Of a stretch of 64,000 nucleotides of DNA, positions 24,472 to 32,909 are shown piece after piece. The stretch comes from an uncultured Lachnospiraceae bacterium (GTDB lineage: Bacteria > Bacillota > Clostridia > Lachnospirales > Lachnospiraceae). The DNA lies in contig CAUEYX010000002.1 of the NCBI GenBank assembly GCA_959022495.1, forward strand, positions 62,001 to 126,000, given 5' to 3'. The position numbers were made by a program, and so were the translations under genes. The notes under the pieces are model-generated. The model searched no databases. It saw only the letters and a program-made list of their open reading frames with translations, and had not been told where the DNA came from. Each line of letters opens with the position of its first letter. The stretch's first letter is position 1.

Positions 24472-24535
24472 ACACACAGAAAAATACAATATCTAGAATA
24501 AAATACTTGAAAAAGCAAAGGAGAATCCTACATCC

Positions 24536-25624
24536 ATGAGAACTGAAAATATGAACAACGCTTCATCAGAAACAAAAACATATCATGAACAGAAATATAT
24601 TGATCATACACTCAGGCTCAGGTCTGTCCTTAAAACACTTCCGCCTTTTGCAAAGGATTATTTCCGTGCGGCTGAACCGACAACATCGGCCCGGACCCGC
24701 ATTTCTTATGCCTATGACATCCGGGTTTTCTTTCATTTCCTTATAGAGAATAATCCACTCTATAAGGATTACACAATGGAACAATTCACACTGGCAGACT
24801 TGGAGAAGCTGGAACCTGTTGATATCGAAGAATATCAGGAATACCTGAAAGTCTATGAAAATGAAAACAGCCGTCAGATTACAAATACAGAAAAAGGGCT
24901 GGCCCGCAAGATGTCCGCGCTGCGCAGTTTTTACGGCTATTTCTACAAAAGACAGGCAATAACAAAGAATCCAACGCTGCTTGTAGATATGCCGAAACTC
25001 CATGAGAAGGCAATCATCCGACTTGACGCAGATGAAGTGGCTAAACTTTTGGATTATGTGGACCACGGAGGCGATAATCTTACCGGTCAGCGCAGAGCGT
25101 ATTTTGAAAAAACAAAAAATCGTGACCTGGCTATTTTGACACTCCTGCTGGGGACGGGAATCCGTGTATCCGAGTGTGTGGGGCTTGATATCCAGGATGT
25201 TGATTTTAAAAATAACGGAATCAAAGTGACACGCAAAGGCGGAAATGAAATGGTTGTCTACTTTGGGCAGGAAGTGGAAAACGCCTTGAAATCTTATCTT
25301 TACACTACAAGGAAGAACACAGTTCCCCTTTCCGGGCATGAAAATGCGCTCTTCCTCTCCACCCAGAGAAAACGGATGGGTGTTCAGGCTGTTGAAAATA
25401 TGGTTCGCAAATATGCCCGGGAAGTAACTCCAAACAAGAAAATCACACCGCATAAACTCAGAAGTACATATGGAACTGCTTTATATAAAGAAACTGGTGA
25501 TATCTATCTTGTGGCTGACGTCCTCGGGCATAAGGATGTAAATACAACCAAAAAGCATTACGCTGCCATCGATGAAAACCGCCGCAGGCAGGCGGCAGGC
25601 GCTGTGAAACTGCGGGACCTGTAA
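24536..25624 (+). CDS. Tyrosine recombinase, XerS-like
   Basis: 362 residues. N-terminal core-binding domain (about 35-140) and C-terminal catalytic domain with the full active site: R210 (GTGIRVSE), K234 (TRKGG), H306 and R309 (HKLRST), H332 (LGHKDVNTT) and nucleophile Y342. Length and the segment around LLDYVDHG to NRDLAI resemble XerS, the single-recombinase system that resolves chromosome dimers in streptococci. No phage, transposon or cargo genes adjoin, so a housekeeping role is likelier than an integrase. Its own promoter precedes it. A XerA/XerD-type role is the alternative. Confidence 0.82.
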   Translation: MRTENMNNASSETKTYHEQKYIDHTLRLRSVLKTLPPFAKDYFRAAEPTTSARTRISYAYDIRVFFHFLIENNPLYKDYTMEQFTLADLEKLEPVDIEEYQEYLKVYENENSRQITNTEKGLARKMSALRSFYGYFYKRQAITKNPTLLVDMPKLHEKAIIRLDADEVAKLLDYVDHGGDNLTGQRRAYFEKTKNRDLAILTLLLGTGIRVSECVGLDIQDVDFKNNGIKVTRKGGNEMVVYFGQEVENALKSYLYTTRKNTVPLSGHENALFLSTQRKRMGVQAVENMVRKYAREVTPNKKITPHKLRSTYGTALYKETGDIYLVADVLGHKDVNTTKKHYAAIDENRRRQAAGAVKLRDL

Positions 25625-25638
25625 ACCAAAGATTTTAC

Positions 25639-25667
25639 TTGTATTTGCGGCATTCTCTCAGTATAAT
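25639..25667 (+). promoter_or_regulatory. Promoter of the TtcA-like gene
   Basis: TTGTAT at 25639-25644, 17 bp, TATAAT at 25662-25667. A hairpin (about 25670-25702, AAAATG-GCTTT with AAAGC-CTCATTTT, one bulge) lies at the predicted 5' end of the message or may end the recombinase transcript. Confidence 0.7.
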
Positions 25668-25733
25668 ATAAAAATGGCTTTTCATAGGAAAGCCTCATTT
25701 TGTAAAAAGTTCAAAAGAGAAAGGAACTAAAAT

Positions 25734-26489
25734 ATGCAGTTACAGCGTTTATTAAGCTATACGCGCAAGGCGGTCGATGAATACGGCATGATCCGGGAAG
25801 GCGATCATATTGCGGTGGGAATCTCAGGCGGAAAAGACAGCCTTACCCTTCTTTATGCCCTGCATGGACTTCAGCGCTTCTATCCGCAGAAATTTAAGTT
25901 GAGCGCGGTCACAGTAGACTTGGGATTTCCGGATTTCGACCTCACTCCGATCCGTGATCTCTGCCATGAGCTGGAGGTGCCTTATCAGATTGTAAAGTCG
26001 GACATCTATGAGATTCTTTTTCATATCCGAAAAGAAAGCAATCCCTGCTCCCTCTGCGCTAAGATGCGCAAGGGGGCACTGAATCAGGCAGTAAAGGAAA
26101 TGGGCTGTAATAAAGTGGCATACGCGCATCATAAGGACGATATTATTGAAACGATGCTCCTGTCCCTGATCTTTGAAGGAAGATTTCACTCCTTTTCTCC
26201 CAGGACATATCTGGACCGCATGGATCTGACTGTGATCCGTCCACTGATGTATGTGGATGAAATGGATGTGATCGGATTTAAAAATAAATACCGCCTGCCG
26301 GTTGTCAAAAGCAACTGTCCGGTCGACGGCTACACAAAAAGGCAGTATGCAAAAGAGCTTTTAAAGCAGCTCAACACCGAACATCCCGGAGCCCGCGAAA
26401 GAATGTTCCATGCAATTCTGACCGGGAATTTTTCCGGCTGGCCTGAACGGACATTGCGCGTCCGCGGGACAGGCAAGGCAGAAAAATGA
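25734..26489 (+). CDS. TtcA-like tRNA 2-thiocytidine biosynthesis protein
   Basis: 251 residues, PP-loop ATPase. SGGKDS at 31-36 binds ATP; C105 and C108 in PCSLCAKMR plus C195 in KSNCPVDGY match the three cysteines that hold the 4Fe-4S cluster of TtcA. The enzyme would thiolate C32 of some tRNAs. The conserved AHHKDDIIETML follows. Shorter than E. coli TtcA (about 310 residues) but complete in motifs. Related TtcA/TtuA-type proteins with other tRNA targets are the alternative. Monocistronic by its flanking promoter and terminator. Confidence 0.82.
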   Translation: MQLQRLLSYTRKAVDEYGMIREGDHIAVGISGGKDSLTLLYALHGLQRFYPQKFKLSAVTVDLGFPDFDLTPIRDLCHELEVPYQIVKSDIYEILFHIRKESNPCSLCAKMRKGALNQAVKEMGCNKVAYAHHKDDIIETMLLSLIFEGRFHSFSPRTYLDRMDLTVIRPLMYVDEMDVIGFKNKYRLPVVKSNCPVDGYTKRQYAKELLKQLNTEHPGARERMFHAILTGNFSGWPERTLRVRGTGKAEK

Positions 26490-26502
26490 TCTTAAAATAT
26501 AC

Positions 26503-26544
26503 ATCTTCCCGGCATACAGGATACCCTCTGCATGCCGGGAAGAT
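26503..26544 (+). terminator. Strong hairpin between convergent genes
   Basis: ATCTTCCCGGCAT (26503-26515) and ATGCCGGGAAGAT (26532-26544) form a perfect 13-bp stem with a 16-nt loop, followed by GGTTTCTG. It lies between the TtcA-like gene (+) and the cytidylate-kinase-like gene (-) and probably serves both. Confidence 0.65.
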
Positions 26545-26610
26545 GGTTTCTGTGTCTGTTTTCCCTGGCGGATTCGCCTTCAGGAACAAGCGCTTCATAT
26601 TCAATCTGCA

Positions 26611-27258
26611 TTAAATTCTGCGGTCTTCTCTTTTCACCGACTCTTTCAAATTCACATAATCAATGATGGCTTTTGCCGTGCCTTCAATCCCCAGCTCTGA
26701 ACTGGTCAGGCACAGTTCATAACTTTCCGCATCGGACCATTTTTTATTGGTGTAATAATTATAGTAGCTGGCTCTCTTTTTATCAGTCTTTATGATCATA
26801 TCTTTTGCTTTCGCATCTGTCAGATTATAGATCCGCGCGATTCTGTGGATTCTTGAAGGAAGATCCGCGTGGATAAACACACTGACCACATTTTTGTAAG
26901 ACTCCAGCGCATAATCAGCACAGCGGCCTACTAAAATGCAGGGGCCTTCGTCCGCAATCTTTTTAATTGCGTCAAACTGGGCCAGGAACACTTTATGGTT
27001 AATCGGCATATCTGTATAGGTGTTGCCTGAATATCCCATGGAATATGTATCCATTACAAGAGAATAAAGAAAACTGTTAGTAGGCTTCTCATCGTGGGAC
27101 TGGAAAATCTCTTCGCAGATCCCGCTCTCTTTTGCCGCCCGCGCAAGCATCTCTTTATCATACAGTTTAATACCAAACGCTTCGGCAACCTTATATCCGA
27201 TCTCTCTGCCCGCGCTTCCGAATTCCCGTCCGATTGTAATGATCGTATTTGTTTTCAT
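26611..27258 (-). CDS. Cytidylate kinase-like family protein
   Basis: 215 residues. N-terminal P-loop-like segment TIGREFGSAGREIGYKVAE (the family's GREFGSGG variant of Walker A), then an LID-like region rich in basic residues (KTDKKRASYYNYYTNKKW). The family is common in Clostridia beside a true Cmk; the physiological substrate is not established. Own promoter at 27336-27364 and AAAGGAGAG before the ATG. A nucleotide kinase fold is clear; a specific reaction is not. Confidence 0.8.
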   Translation of the reverse strand: MKTNTIITIGREFGSAGREIGYKVAEAFGIKLYDKEMLARAAKESGICEEIFQSHDEKPTNSFLYSLVMDTYSMGYSGNTYTDMPINHKVFLAQFDAIKKIADEGPCILVGRCADYALESYKNVVSVFIHADLPSRIHRIARIYNLTDAKAKDMIIKTDKKRASYYNYYTNKKWSDAESYELCLTSSELGIEGTAKAIIDYVNLKESVKREDRRI

Positions 27259-27335
27259 GATAAGCCACTCTCCTTTACGTCAGTTGATTGTGATTTTGCA
27301 TAAAAATGACACATCTGCTCACATGTTATATGACT

Positions 27336-27364
27336 ATTATAGCTAAATCCTTCGTGCATTACAA
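27336..27364 (-). promoter_or_regulatory. Promoter of the cytidylate-kinase-like gene
   Basis: On the minus strand: TTGTAA (27364-27359), 17 bp, TATAAT (27341-27336). It lies about 78 bp upstream of the ATG. Confidence 0.75.
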
Positions 27365-27421
27365 TCTAAAAATAAAATTTCTTTGCAAACCGGCATTCTC
27401 TTCCAAATTTTCTTCCGGGGG

Positions 27422-28339
27422 TTATGAGTGCATATTTCGCAGTCTGTTCAAAAGCTCCAGGAAATATTGTGGAAGAGGCGCGTCAAATTCCATATATTCT
27501 CCGGTAGAGGGATGACGGATACCCAGGATTTTCGCGTGCAGAGTCTGTCCCTCCAGACGAAACGGACATTTGACCGGTCCGTACACAGAATCCCCCAGGA
27601 TGGGATGCCCGATAGAAGCCATATGCACACGAATCTGATGTGTCCGCCCGGTCTCCAGTTCACATTCTATATATGTGAAGCCCTCAAATCTCTCCAGTAC
27701 CCGATAGTGAGTGACAGCCGGCCTTCCATTCGGAGCTTTTATGCTCATTTTTTTACGGTCCACAGGATGACGTCCAATGGACGCGGTTACCGTGCCTGTA
27801 TCCTCTTTGATTCTGCCGTGCACAATAGCATGGTACCGGCGGGTGATATGATGCTTTTTCAGGTCCTCCGCAAGGATCTGGTGGGCGCGGTCATTCTTAC
27901 AGATCAGAAGAGACCCCGTTGTGTCCATATCAATACGGTGGACGATACCCGGGCGCAGTACACCGTTAATGCCGGAAAGCCGGCTCCCGCAGTGATAGAG
28001 CACCGCATTGACAAGCGTATGGCTGTAATGTCCCGGCGCAGGATGTACAACCATTCCTTTTGGTTTATTGACTACAAGGATATCCTCATCTTCATATAGG
28101 ATGTCCAGAGGGATATTTTCCGGGAGGATATCCACTGGCTCCGGGTCCGGAATCTGGACACGGATCATGTCCCCAGCATTTACTTTGTAATTGGCCTTCA
28201 CCGGACTTCCATTTACCAGAATTCTTTTTTCTTTCAGAAGTTTCTGGATATAAGAACGGGAAAGTTCCTCCAAATTCCCGCTCAGGAATCGGTCGATCCT
28301 TTCCCCTGTTTTTTCTGCTGTAAGATTTAGGTTCTGCAT
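27422..28339 (-). CDS. rluD: RluD-type pseudouridine synthase
   Basis: 305 residues. S4 domain at 14-60 (ERIDRFLSGNLEELSRSYIQ) and catalytic motif HRIDMDTTGSLL with D137 as nucleophile; the late motif ETGRTHQIRVHM is intact. Placement right after lspA (9-bp gap) is the classical Firmicute order (ylyB in Bacillus). It should modify 23S rRNA, helix 69 by analogy with RluD. Last gene of the HlyD-YggS-SepF-YlmH-LspA run. Confidence 0.92.
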   Translation of the reverse strand: MQNLNLTAEKTGERIDRFLSGNLEELSRSYIQKLLKEKRILVNGSPVKANYKVNAGDMIRVQIPDPEPVDILPENIPLDILYEDEDILVVNKPKGMVVHPAPGHYSHTLVNAVLYHCGSRLSGINGVLRPGIVHRIDMDTTGSLLICKNDRAHQILAEDLKKHHITRRYHAIVHGRIKEDTGTVTASIGRHPVDRKKMSIKAPNGRPAVTHYRVLERFEGFTYIECELETGRTHQIRVHMASIGHPILGDSVYGPVKCPFRLEGQTLHAKILGIRHPSTGEYMEFDAPLPQYFLELLNRLRNMHS

Positions 28340-28348
28340 ATTTCCTGT

Positions 28349-28885
28349 CTAGCCTTTCTTATTTCTGCTCAAGAAACTGAAATCATCTTCCTCTTTGTAA
28401 TAAAATAAAATGAGCAGGGCAAATACGATGCAGGCGGCTACAACATAACAATCCGCCACGTTGAAGATCGGAAAATCGATGAGCCGGAAATAGAAGAAGT
28501 CGATCACATAACCGAGCCGGATACGGTCGATCAGGTTCCCCACTGCCCCTGCGCATAAAAATACCGCGCAGACGCGAAGAGGGATATAACGGCGCCTGGC
28601 AGGCATAATGAGGTACAGATACAAGATCACAGCGCAGACAAGCACTGCCCCTGCCGCCAGAATATAGCGCATATCCTGCATCATTCCAAAAGCCGCGCCG
28701 CGGTTCTCAAGATACCGGAGTTCAAAAATACCATCAATCAGTACAAAAGGAGCCTGGTCTTTTAAATGAGATACCGCCAGATACTTTGTAAACTGGTCAA
28801 AACCCAGCGCTGCGGCAAATGCGGCAATGGCTGCCACACAGGCTGCGCCTGATATTGCTGTTCTTCTATCATTTTTGTCTGTCAT
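28349..28885 (-). CDS. lspA: Lipoprotein signal peptidase (signal peptidase II)
   Basis: 178 residues with four TM helices. The two catalytic aspartates are D120 in GNLIDRIRLG and D145 in IFNVADCYV; the NRGAAFGM motif is also present. It cleaves diacylglyceryl-modified prolipoproteins before the lipobox Cys. It is separated from ylmH by 81 bp without a clear promoter and followed closely by rluD. Confidence 0.95.
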   Translation of the reverse strand: MTDKNDRRTAISGAACVAAIAAFAAALGFDQFTKYLAVSHLKDQAPFVLIDGIFELRYLENRGAAFGMMQDMRYILAAGAVLVCAVILYLYLIMPARRRYIPLRVCAVFLCAGAVGNLIDRIRLGYVIDFFYFRLIDFPIFNVADCYVVAACIVFALLILFYYKEEDDFSFLSRNKKG

Positions 28886-28966
28886 ATTCTATCCATCCAT
28901 CCTTAAGTAATCGTCAATATTCTATGTCAATGATCCATGAAAATGCGGTTTACCACATAACAGGCA

Positions 28967-29767
28967 TTATACATATCTGAAGACCACAACCATGGTCCGG
29001 TTCTTCCGCGTCTGCCCGCCAATGCTTTCGAATCGGAATTTCCCCATGCCGCGCACGGATACTACATCCCCTTCGCAGGGCTGGTATCCGTTGCTGGTAA
29101 TAAGCCGCCCGTTGACATAGACTTTTCCGCCTTCGATCAGCCCGGTAAGGCGTGTCCGGGAGGAAGAAAAGGCAAGCGCGAGCAGACTGTCCAGCCTGAC
29201 GGAAGCCACAGTGCCCTTGATCTCTTCATATTCGGGGCTGTAGTTGATCTCGCTGACAGGGATCTTCTCAATACGTATTGAGGTGTGGCGCACCCGTGTA
29301 AGCTCACTGCAGACCATATCCGACAGATCCCGATGAACAAAAATCAGAGCGCTTTTTCCATCAACCAGAATATCCCCGGTTTTGCATCGGTCAATTCCCA
29401 GATTGAGCACTGCTCCAAGATAATCGCGGTGAGTCAGATCTTCTGCGAATTTTTTATTAAGCGGTGATAATTTTAATGCACAGAAGGGATAGCAGACCTC
29501 CTCCGGTGCCAGTTCGCTTTTTCCATAACGCAAATAAAGAGCATCAGGGATGAATGCCGCCATCTGACGCTCTGCCATTCCATACCCGCCAAAAGAAACA
29601 AATCTTGTAAATAATTTGTCTTTTGGCAGTGTATGTAAAATATTCTGTTCATTCAGGTTCAGAAAATCCGAATAGACTGCGATATCCCTCTGGTACGCGG
29701 CTCTGGAGAGATCAACGAACCGCTTTTCCAGCAGCAGGGTATCCTTTTCTTTATTTATGTCCTGCAT
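28967..29767 (-). CDS. ylmH: YlmH family S4-domain RNA-binding protein
   Basis: 266 residues. The N-terminal 180 residues are the YlmH-specific part (GGYGMAERQMAAFIPD), and an S4 domain occupies about 190-250 (VRLDSLLALAFSSSRTRL through KVYVNGR). YlmH binds stalled large ribosomal subunits in quality control and is linked by synteny to SepF in division clusters. It follows sepF by 6 bp, so the two are co-translated. Confidence 0.9.
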   Translation of the reverse strand: MQDINKEKDTLLLEKRFVDLSRAAYQRDIAVYSDFLNLNEQNILHTLPKDKLFTRFVSFGGYGMAERQMAAFIPDALYLRYGKSELAPEEVCYPFCALKLSPLNKKFAEDLTHRDYLGAVLNLGIDRCKTGDILVDGKSALIFVHRDLSDMVCSELTRVRHTSIRIEKIPVSEINYSPEYEEIKGTVASVRLDSLLALAFSSSRTRLTGLIEGGKVYVNGRLITSNGYQPCEGDVVSVRGMGKFRFESIGGQTRKNRTMVVVFRYV

Positions 29768-29773
29768 AGCGGA

Positions 29774-30307
29774 TTAATATCTTCCTCTCACACTCGGTGT
29801 CTCCATAGAACCGCCGAGCAGGTCCTGAAGGTCTCCTGAAATATCTACATTGGTAGGTGTGACAAGGAATATGTAATTTGAGATCTTCTGGAGATTTCCA
29901 TTGATCGCGAACGTAGCACCTGAAATAAAGTCAATAATCCGCTGAGCAATCTCAAGATCCATGCCCTCAAGATTCAGGATCACCGTACGGCCGGAAAGCA
30001 GGGTCTCTGTTATCTCTCTGGAATCATCAACAGAAGACGGTTTTACAACACAGACTTCCATATTGCCGCTTTTTCTTGCAGCCGGATGTCTCATCGGTGT
30101 TACTTTATTCCCTGCAGAAGGCTGAAATTTGCTTTCTTCCTCCATATCGAAATCATCAAAATTATCTTCCTTTGTATTTTTCTTTCCGAACAGAGAACGA
30201 CGCTGAGGCTTTTCATCGTAATTGTCCTCTTCATCGAAATACTCATCATCATCATAGTCATCATCATTTAATTTCATGATGTCCAGAAATTTATCAAATA
30301 CACCCAT
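29774..30307 (-). CDS. sepF: Cell division protein SepF
   Basis: 177 residues from the ATG at 30307 behind AGGAG; a longer reading from 30346 adds an unlikely N-terminus. It starts MGVFDKFLDIMKLND, the membrane-binding amphipathic helix, then an acidic linker with many Asp/Glu/Tyr, and the SepF core at about 80-165 (KPSSVDDSREITETLLSGR; RIIDFISGATFAINGN). SepF anchors FtsZ to the membrane and shapes the septum. Confidence 0.94.
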   Translation of the reverse strand: MGVFDKFLDIMKLNDDDYDDDEYFDEEDNYDEKPQRRSLFGKKNTKEDNFDDFDMEEESKFQPSAGNKVTPMRHPAARKSGNMEVCVVKPSSVDDSREITETLLSGRTVILNLEGMDLEIAQRIIDFISGATFAINGNLQKISNYIFLVTPTNVDISGDLQDLLGGSMETPSVRGRY

Positions 30308-30381
30308 TTTTACACTCCTATCTTGCGTATCCTGCACTGTACGCAATTTTTTATTTCATACCTTCTTCCAGAGAAACTGCA

Positions 30382-31074
30382 TTATTTGCTGTAATCTCTG
30401 GCACCAAAAATTCCTGTTCCGACCCGGACCATCGTAGCTCCTTCTTCAATCGCAACCTCATAATCATTGGTCATCCCCATAGAAAGTATGCTCACAGTAC
30501 CATTATCAATGTTTTTTTCCTTTATGTCAACATATAATTCATGTAAATTTGCGAAAATTGCACGATTTTTTTCTGGATTTTCAACAAAAGGTGCAATTGT
30601 CATAAGTCCTCGCAGTTTAATATGGGACATCTGAGCAATCTTTTGCGCCAGCGGAAGCACTTCCGATGTTTTCAGCCCGAATTTGCTGGCTTCTTCCGCA
30701 ACATTCACCTCCAGAAGAATATCGACTGTCCTCCCCTGTTTCTGCGCTTCCCTCTCAATCATTTCCGCCAGTTTGAGAGAATCAACGGAGTGGATAAGAC
30801 GGACCTTGTCAACAATATATTTCACTTTATTCGTCTGCAGATGTCCGATCATGTGCCACTCGATGTCTTTGGGCAGGACCTCGTATTTTTCGCGGATTTC
30901 CTGCACTTTATTCTCCCCGAACACACGCACCCCAAGGTCATATGCCTCTTTGAGCATCTCCACAGGCTTTGTCTTGCTGACCGCGACAAGGGTTACTTCG
31001 CTGCGGTCTCTTCCTGCTCTTTTACATGCCGCCTGTATCTTCTCCTCTACTTCCAGCAGGTTTTCTTTGAGCAT
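30382..31074 (-). CDS. yggS: YggS family PLP homeostasis protein
   Basis: 230 residues. PLP-binding barrel with the Schiff-base lysine in LVAVSKTKP (K34), then GENKVQEIREKYE, WHMIGHLQTNKVKYI and the phosphate-binding SMGMTNDYEVAI. It is a PLP carrier rather than an enzyme. Its place before sepF is conserved in Gram-positives. 19 bp after the HlyD-like gene. Confidence 0.94.
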   Translation of the reverse strand: MLKENLLEVEEKIQAACKRAGRDRSEVTLVAVSKTKPVEMLKEAYDLGVRVFGENKVQEIREKYEVLPKDIEWHMIGHLQTNKVKYIVDKVRLIHSVDSLKLAEMIEREAQKQGRTVDILLEVNVAEEASKFGLKTSEVLPLAQKIAQMSHIKLRGLMTIAPFVENPEKNRAIFANLHELYVDIKEKNIDNGTVSILSMGMTNDYEVAIEEGATMVRVGTGIFGARDYSK

Positions 31075-31093
31075 TTTTATGTCTCCTTTCTTA

Positions 31094-32503
31094 CTATTGA
31101 AATACGACTTCTTCCGAGCTTACGCTGGAACCATCCTGTACGATGTGGTCATAATTGTACAGCCCATATTGGTCTCCTTCCTGCACAATATAATATTCAT
31201 CATTTTCGCACAGGATATTGACTTTCTTAAATACAGCGTATCCTTTGTTGATATTGTATACGCCCTGGAGTGATTTTGTCCTGCCAACCGTATAGGTCTC
31301 ACTTGACTCCGGCTTTATAAGAACCGCGCCCTCCTTGAGATCTTCCCGGCTGATGCAGACTTCACCTTCATCGGAGTCGTCATAGACCGTCAATTCCTGG
31401 AAGGCTGCTTTTCCATCCTCCTGACGGACCATGACGCCGCTGGCAGAAGAATTGCCTCCGGAAGTAATATACTCTTCTGGTATCACATAAAATTTTTCCT
31501 CAATCACAGATGATTTCGGTATCTTCAGGCCGCTCTCATCTTCCAGAATCAGTTCTACATTCAGGTAACGTTCCTGAGCATAACGGATCATGGAGTTGTC
31601 AAAATCCAGGCAGCCATAGTAGTCTCCATCCCTGGTGATGAGGGAAAAATCTGCCCACAAGGTCTCGCTGTCTTTGTCAATGCGCACTTTCATGCTGGTG
31701 ACCTCATCCTTCTTCAGCTGCTCTGCGGTCTCCCTGTCCAGCTGCACGATAACGGACCAGTCTTCGCTGGTGATCAGCCGGTACACCGGGCTGCCCGCCG
31801 AGATCTTCATCTGGTCTTCCAGCACTATGTTTTCGTATTCCGTCTTATCAAAATGATCGGCAGTAAAGGTATCTTTTGTCAACCCTTCATATCCGTCCAC
31901 ACTAAAGGCGATAATTCCGTCCTGTGCAGCCGCATAGGACACAGCTTCCACTCCACTCTCCGCGATTACCGTGCTGAGCTGTTCTGTGCGCGTGGCGCTG
32001 AACGCATCCTGAAGGGAGCTGCTGATTTCGTTTTTCAGCGTATATACAGCAGAGAAGTTATCCGGATCATAATTTTCATTAAAATTCTGCATCTGGTAAA
32101 TAATTCCTGCCTGCACTTCTGGATTGAGAGCAGTTCCGTTCCCGGCAGACGCTTCCGATGATCCCATATCCGTATTCAGTTTCTTCGGAGACAGGGCGTA
32201 TATAGAAGCTCCTGTCCTTACTTTACTGCTCTCATTCAAATAATAGCTGACATATCCGTCTGCCTCGGCATTGACTGCCGTCTCCTGGCGCAGAACCAGG
32301 CCGGTATAGGAATTGTCCTTAACAATGCTTCCCTCCCTGACTTCGTACACAGAGATTTTATCTCCTGTAAAATATAGAATTACTGTAACTACCAAATATA
32401 TAAATACAATGGCAAACAAAAAAATTCCCAGATTCAGCTCTCTTCTGGTTTTAAACTTCTTTATATCAACCGATCTGTTTTCTTTGGGTGTCGTGGATGA
32501 CAA
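31094..32503 (-). CDS. HlyD-like membrane-anchored protein at the head of the sepF cluster
   Basis: 469 residues. TTG start at 32503 with AGGAGG eight bases upstream. A basic N-terminus, one TM helix (about 28-48) and a large external part containing a biotinyl-lipoyl-like half (VNAEADGYVSYYLNESSKVRTG) near 75-100 and a later barrel-like region. This is the membrane-fusion-protein architecture, but no ABC or RND partner is next to it. Its conserved place before yggS-sepF suggests a role in envelope or division rather than classical export; this is inference. A promoter is present upstream. Confidence 0.75.
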   Translation of the reverse strand: MSSTTPKENRSVDIKKFKTRRELNLGIFLFAIVFIYLVVTVILYFTGDKISVYEVREGSIVKDNSYTGLVLRQETAVNAEADGYVSYYLNESSKVRTGASIYALSPKKLNTDMGSSEASAGNGTALNPEVQAGIIYQMQNFNENYDPDNFSAVYTLKNEISSSLQDAFSATRTEQLSTVIAESGVEAVSYAAAQDGIIAFSVDGYEGLTKDTFTADHFDKTEYENIVLEDQMKISAGSPVYRLITSEDWSVIVQLDRETAEQLKKDEVTSMKVRIDKDSETLWADFSLITRDGDYYGCLDFDNSMIRYAQERYLNVELILEDESGLKIPKSSVIEEKFYVIPEEYITSGGNSSASGVMVRQEDGKAAFQELTVYDDSDEGEVCISREDLKEGAVLIKPESSETYTVGRTKSLQGVYNINKGYAVFKKVNILCENDEYYIVQEGDQYGLYNYDHIVQDGSSVSSEEVVFQ

Positions 32504-32538
32504 AGAACAGCACCTCCTGTGATCTATATAACTGAATT

Positions 32539-32567
32539 AGTATATCATTTTTTGATGTATATTTCCA
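32539..32567 (-). promoter_or_regulatory. Promoter of the HlyD-yggS-sepF operon
   Basis: Minus strand TGGAAA (32567-32562), 17 bp, TATACT (32544-32539), 35 bp upstream of the TTG start. The -35 is imperfect. The rest of 32504-32616 holds no clear + strand promoter for the DUF378 gene. Confidence 0.55.
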
Positions 32568-32616
32568 GCATTTGAGGAAATAATAGAAATATTGAGATGG
32601 TAAAGGAGGAAATAAC

Positions 32617-32820
32617 ATGAAATGGTTTGATTACACAGCCCTGACACTCGTGATCATCGGCGCCATCAACTGGCTGCTCGTCGGTATCTTCCGATTCGAC
32701 CTTGTGGCCTTCCTTTTCGGGAATCTGAGCTGGCTGTCCAGGATCGTCTATACCGTCGTGGGCCTGTGCGGCCTGTATCTGATCAGTTTCTTCGGAAGGA
32801 TCAGAGGGATGTCAGAATAA
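32617..32820 (+). CDS. DUF378 domain-containing small membrane protein
   Basis: 67 residues and two TM helices, matching DUF378 across its whole length: KWFDYTALTLVIIGAINWLL, the Asn-Trp-Leu turn, GIFRFDLVAFLFG and a second helix with VGLCGLYLI. AAAGGAGG precedes the ATG. Function unknown; such proteins are common in Firmicutes. It stands alone between divergent and convergent neighbours. Confidence 0.88.
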   Translation: MKWFDYTALTLVIIGAINWLLVGIFRFDLVAFLFGNLSWLSRIVYTVVGLCGLYLISFFGRIRGMSE

Positions 32821-32855
32821 CTTAAGCATAGAAATCTGCCCGCAGAATATGCGGG

Positions 32856-32906
32856 AAGGGGGCACCGCGCGGCCATTCTGATTTCATGGCCATGCGATGC
32901 CCCTTT
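32856..32906. terminator. Bidirectional terminator hairpin
   Basis: A 21-bp stem with two mismatches (32856-32876 with 32886-32906) and a 9-nt loop. It lies between the DUF378 gene (+) and dac (-), which converge. AAAG/CTTT flanks give T-runs for both directions. Confidence 0.65.
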
Positions 32907-32909
32907 CTA

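Noticed and set aside
24566..25453. Open frame on the minus strand opposite the XerS-like gene
   Set aside because: Shadow of a complete recombinase with all catalytic residues; Phe/Cys-rich composition is typical of antisense translation.
24536..25624. Recombinase as a prophage or ICE integrase
   Set aside because: No phage, conjugation or cargo genes and no flanking direct repeats with a tRNA; housekeeping neighbours on both sides.
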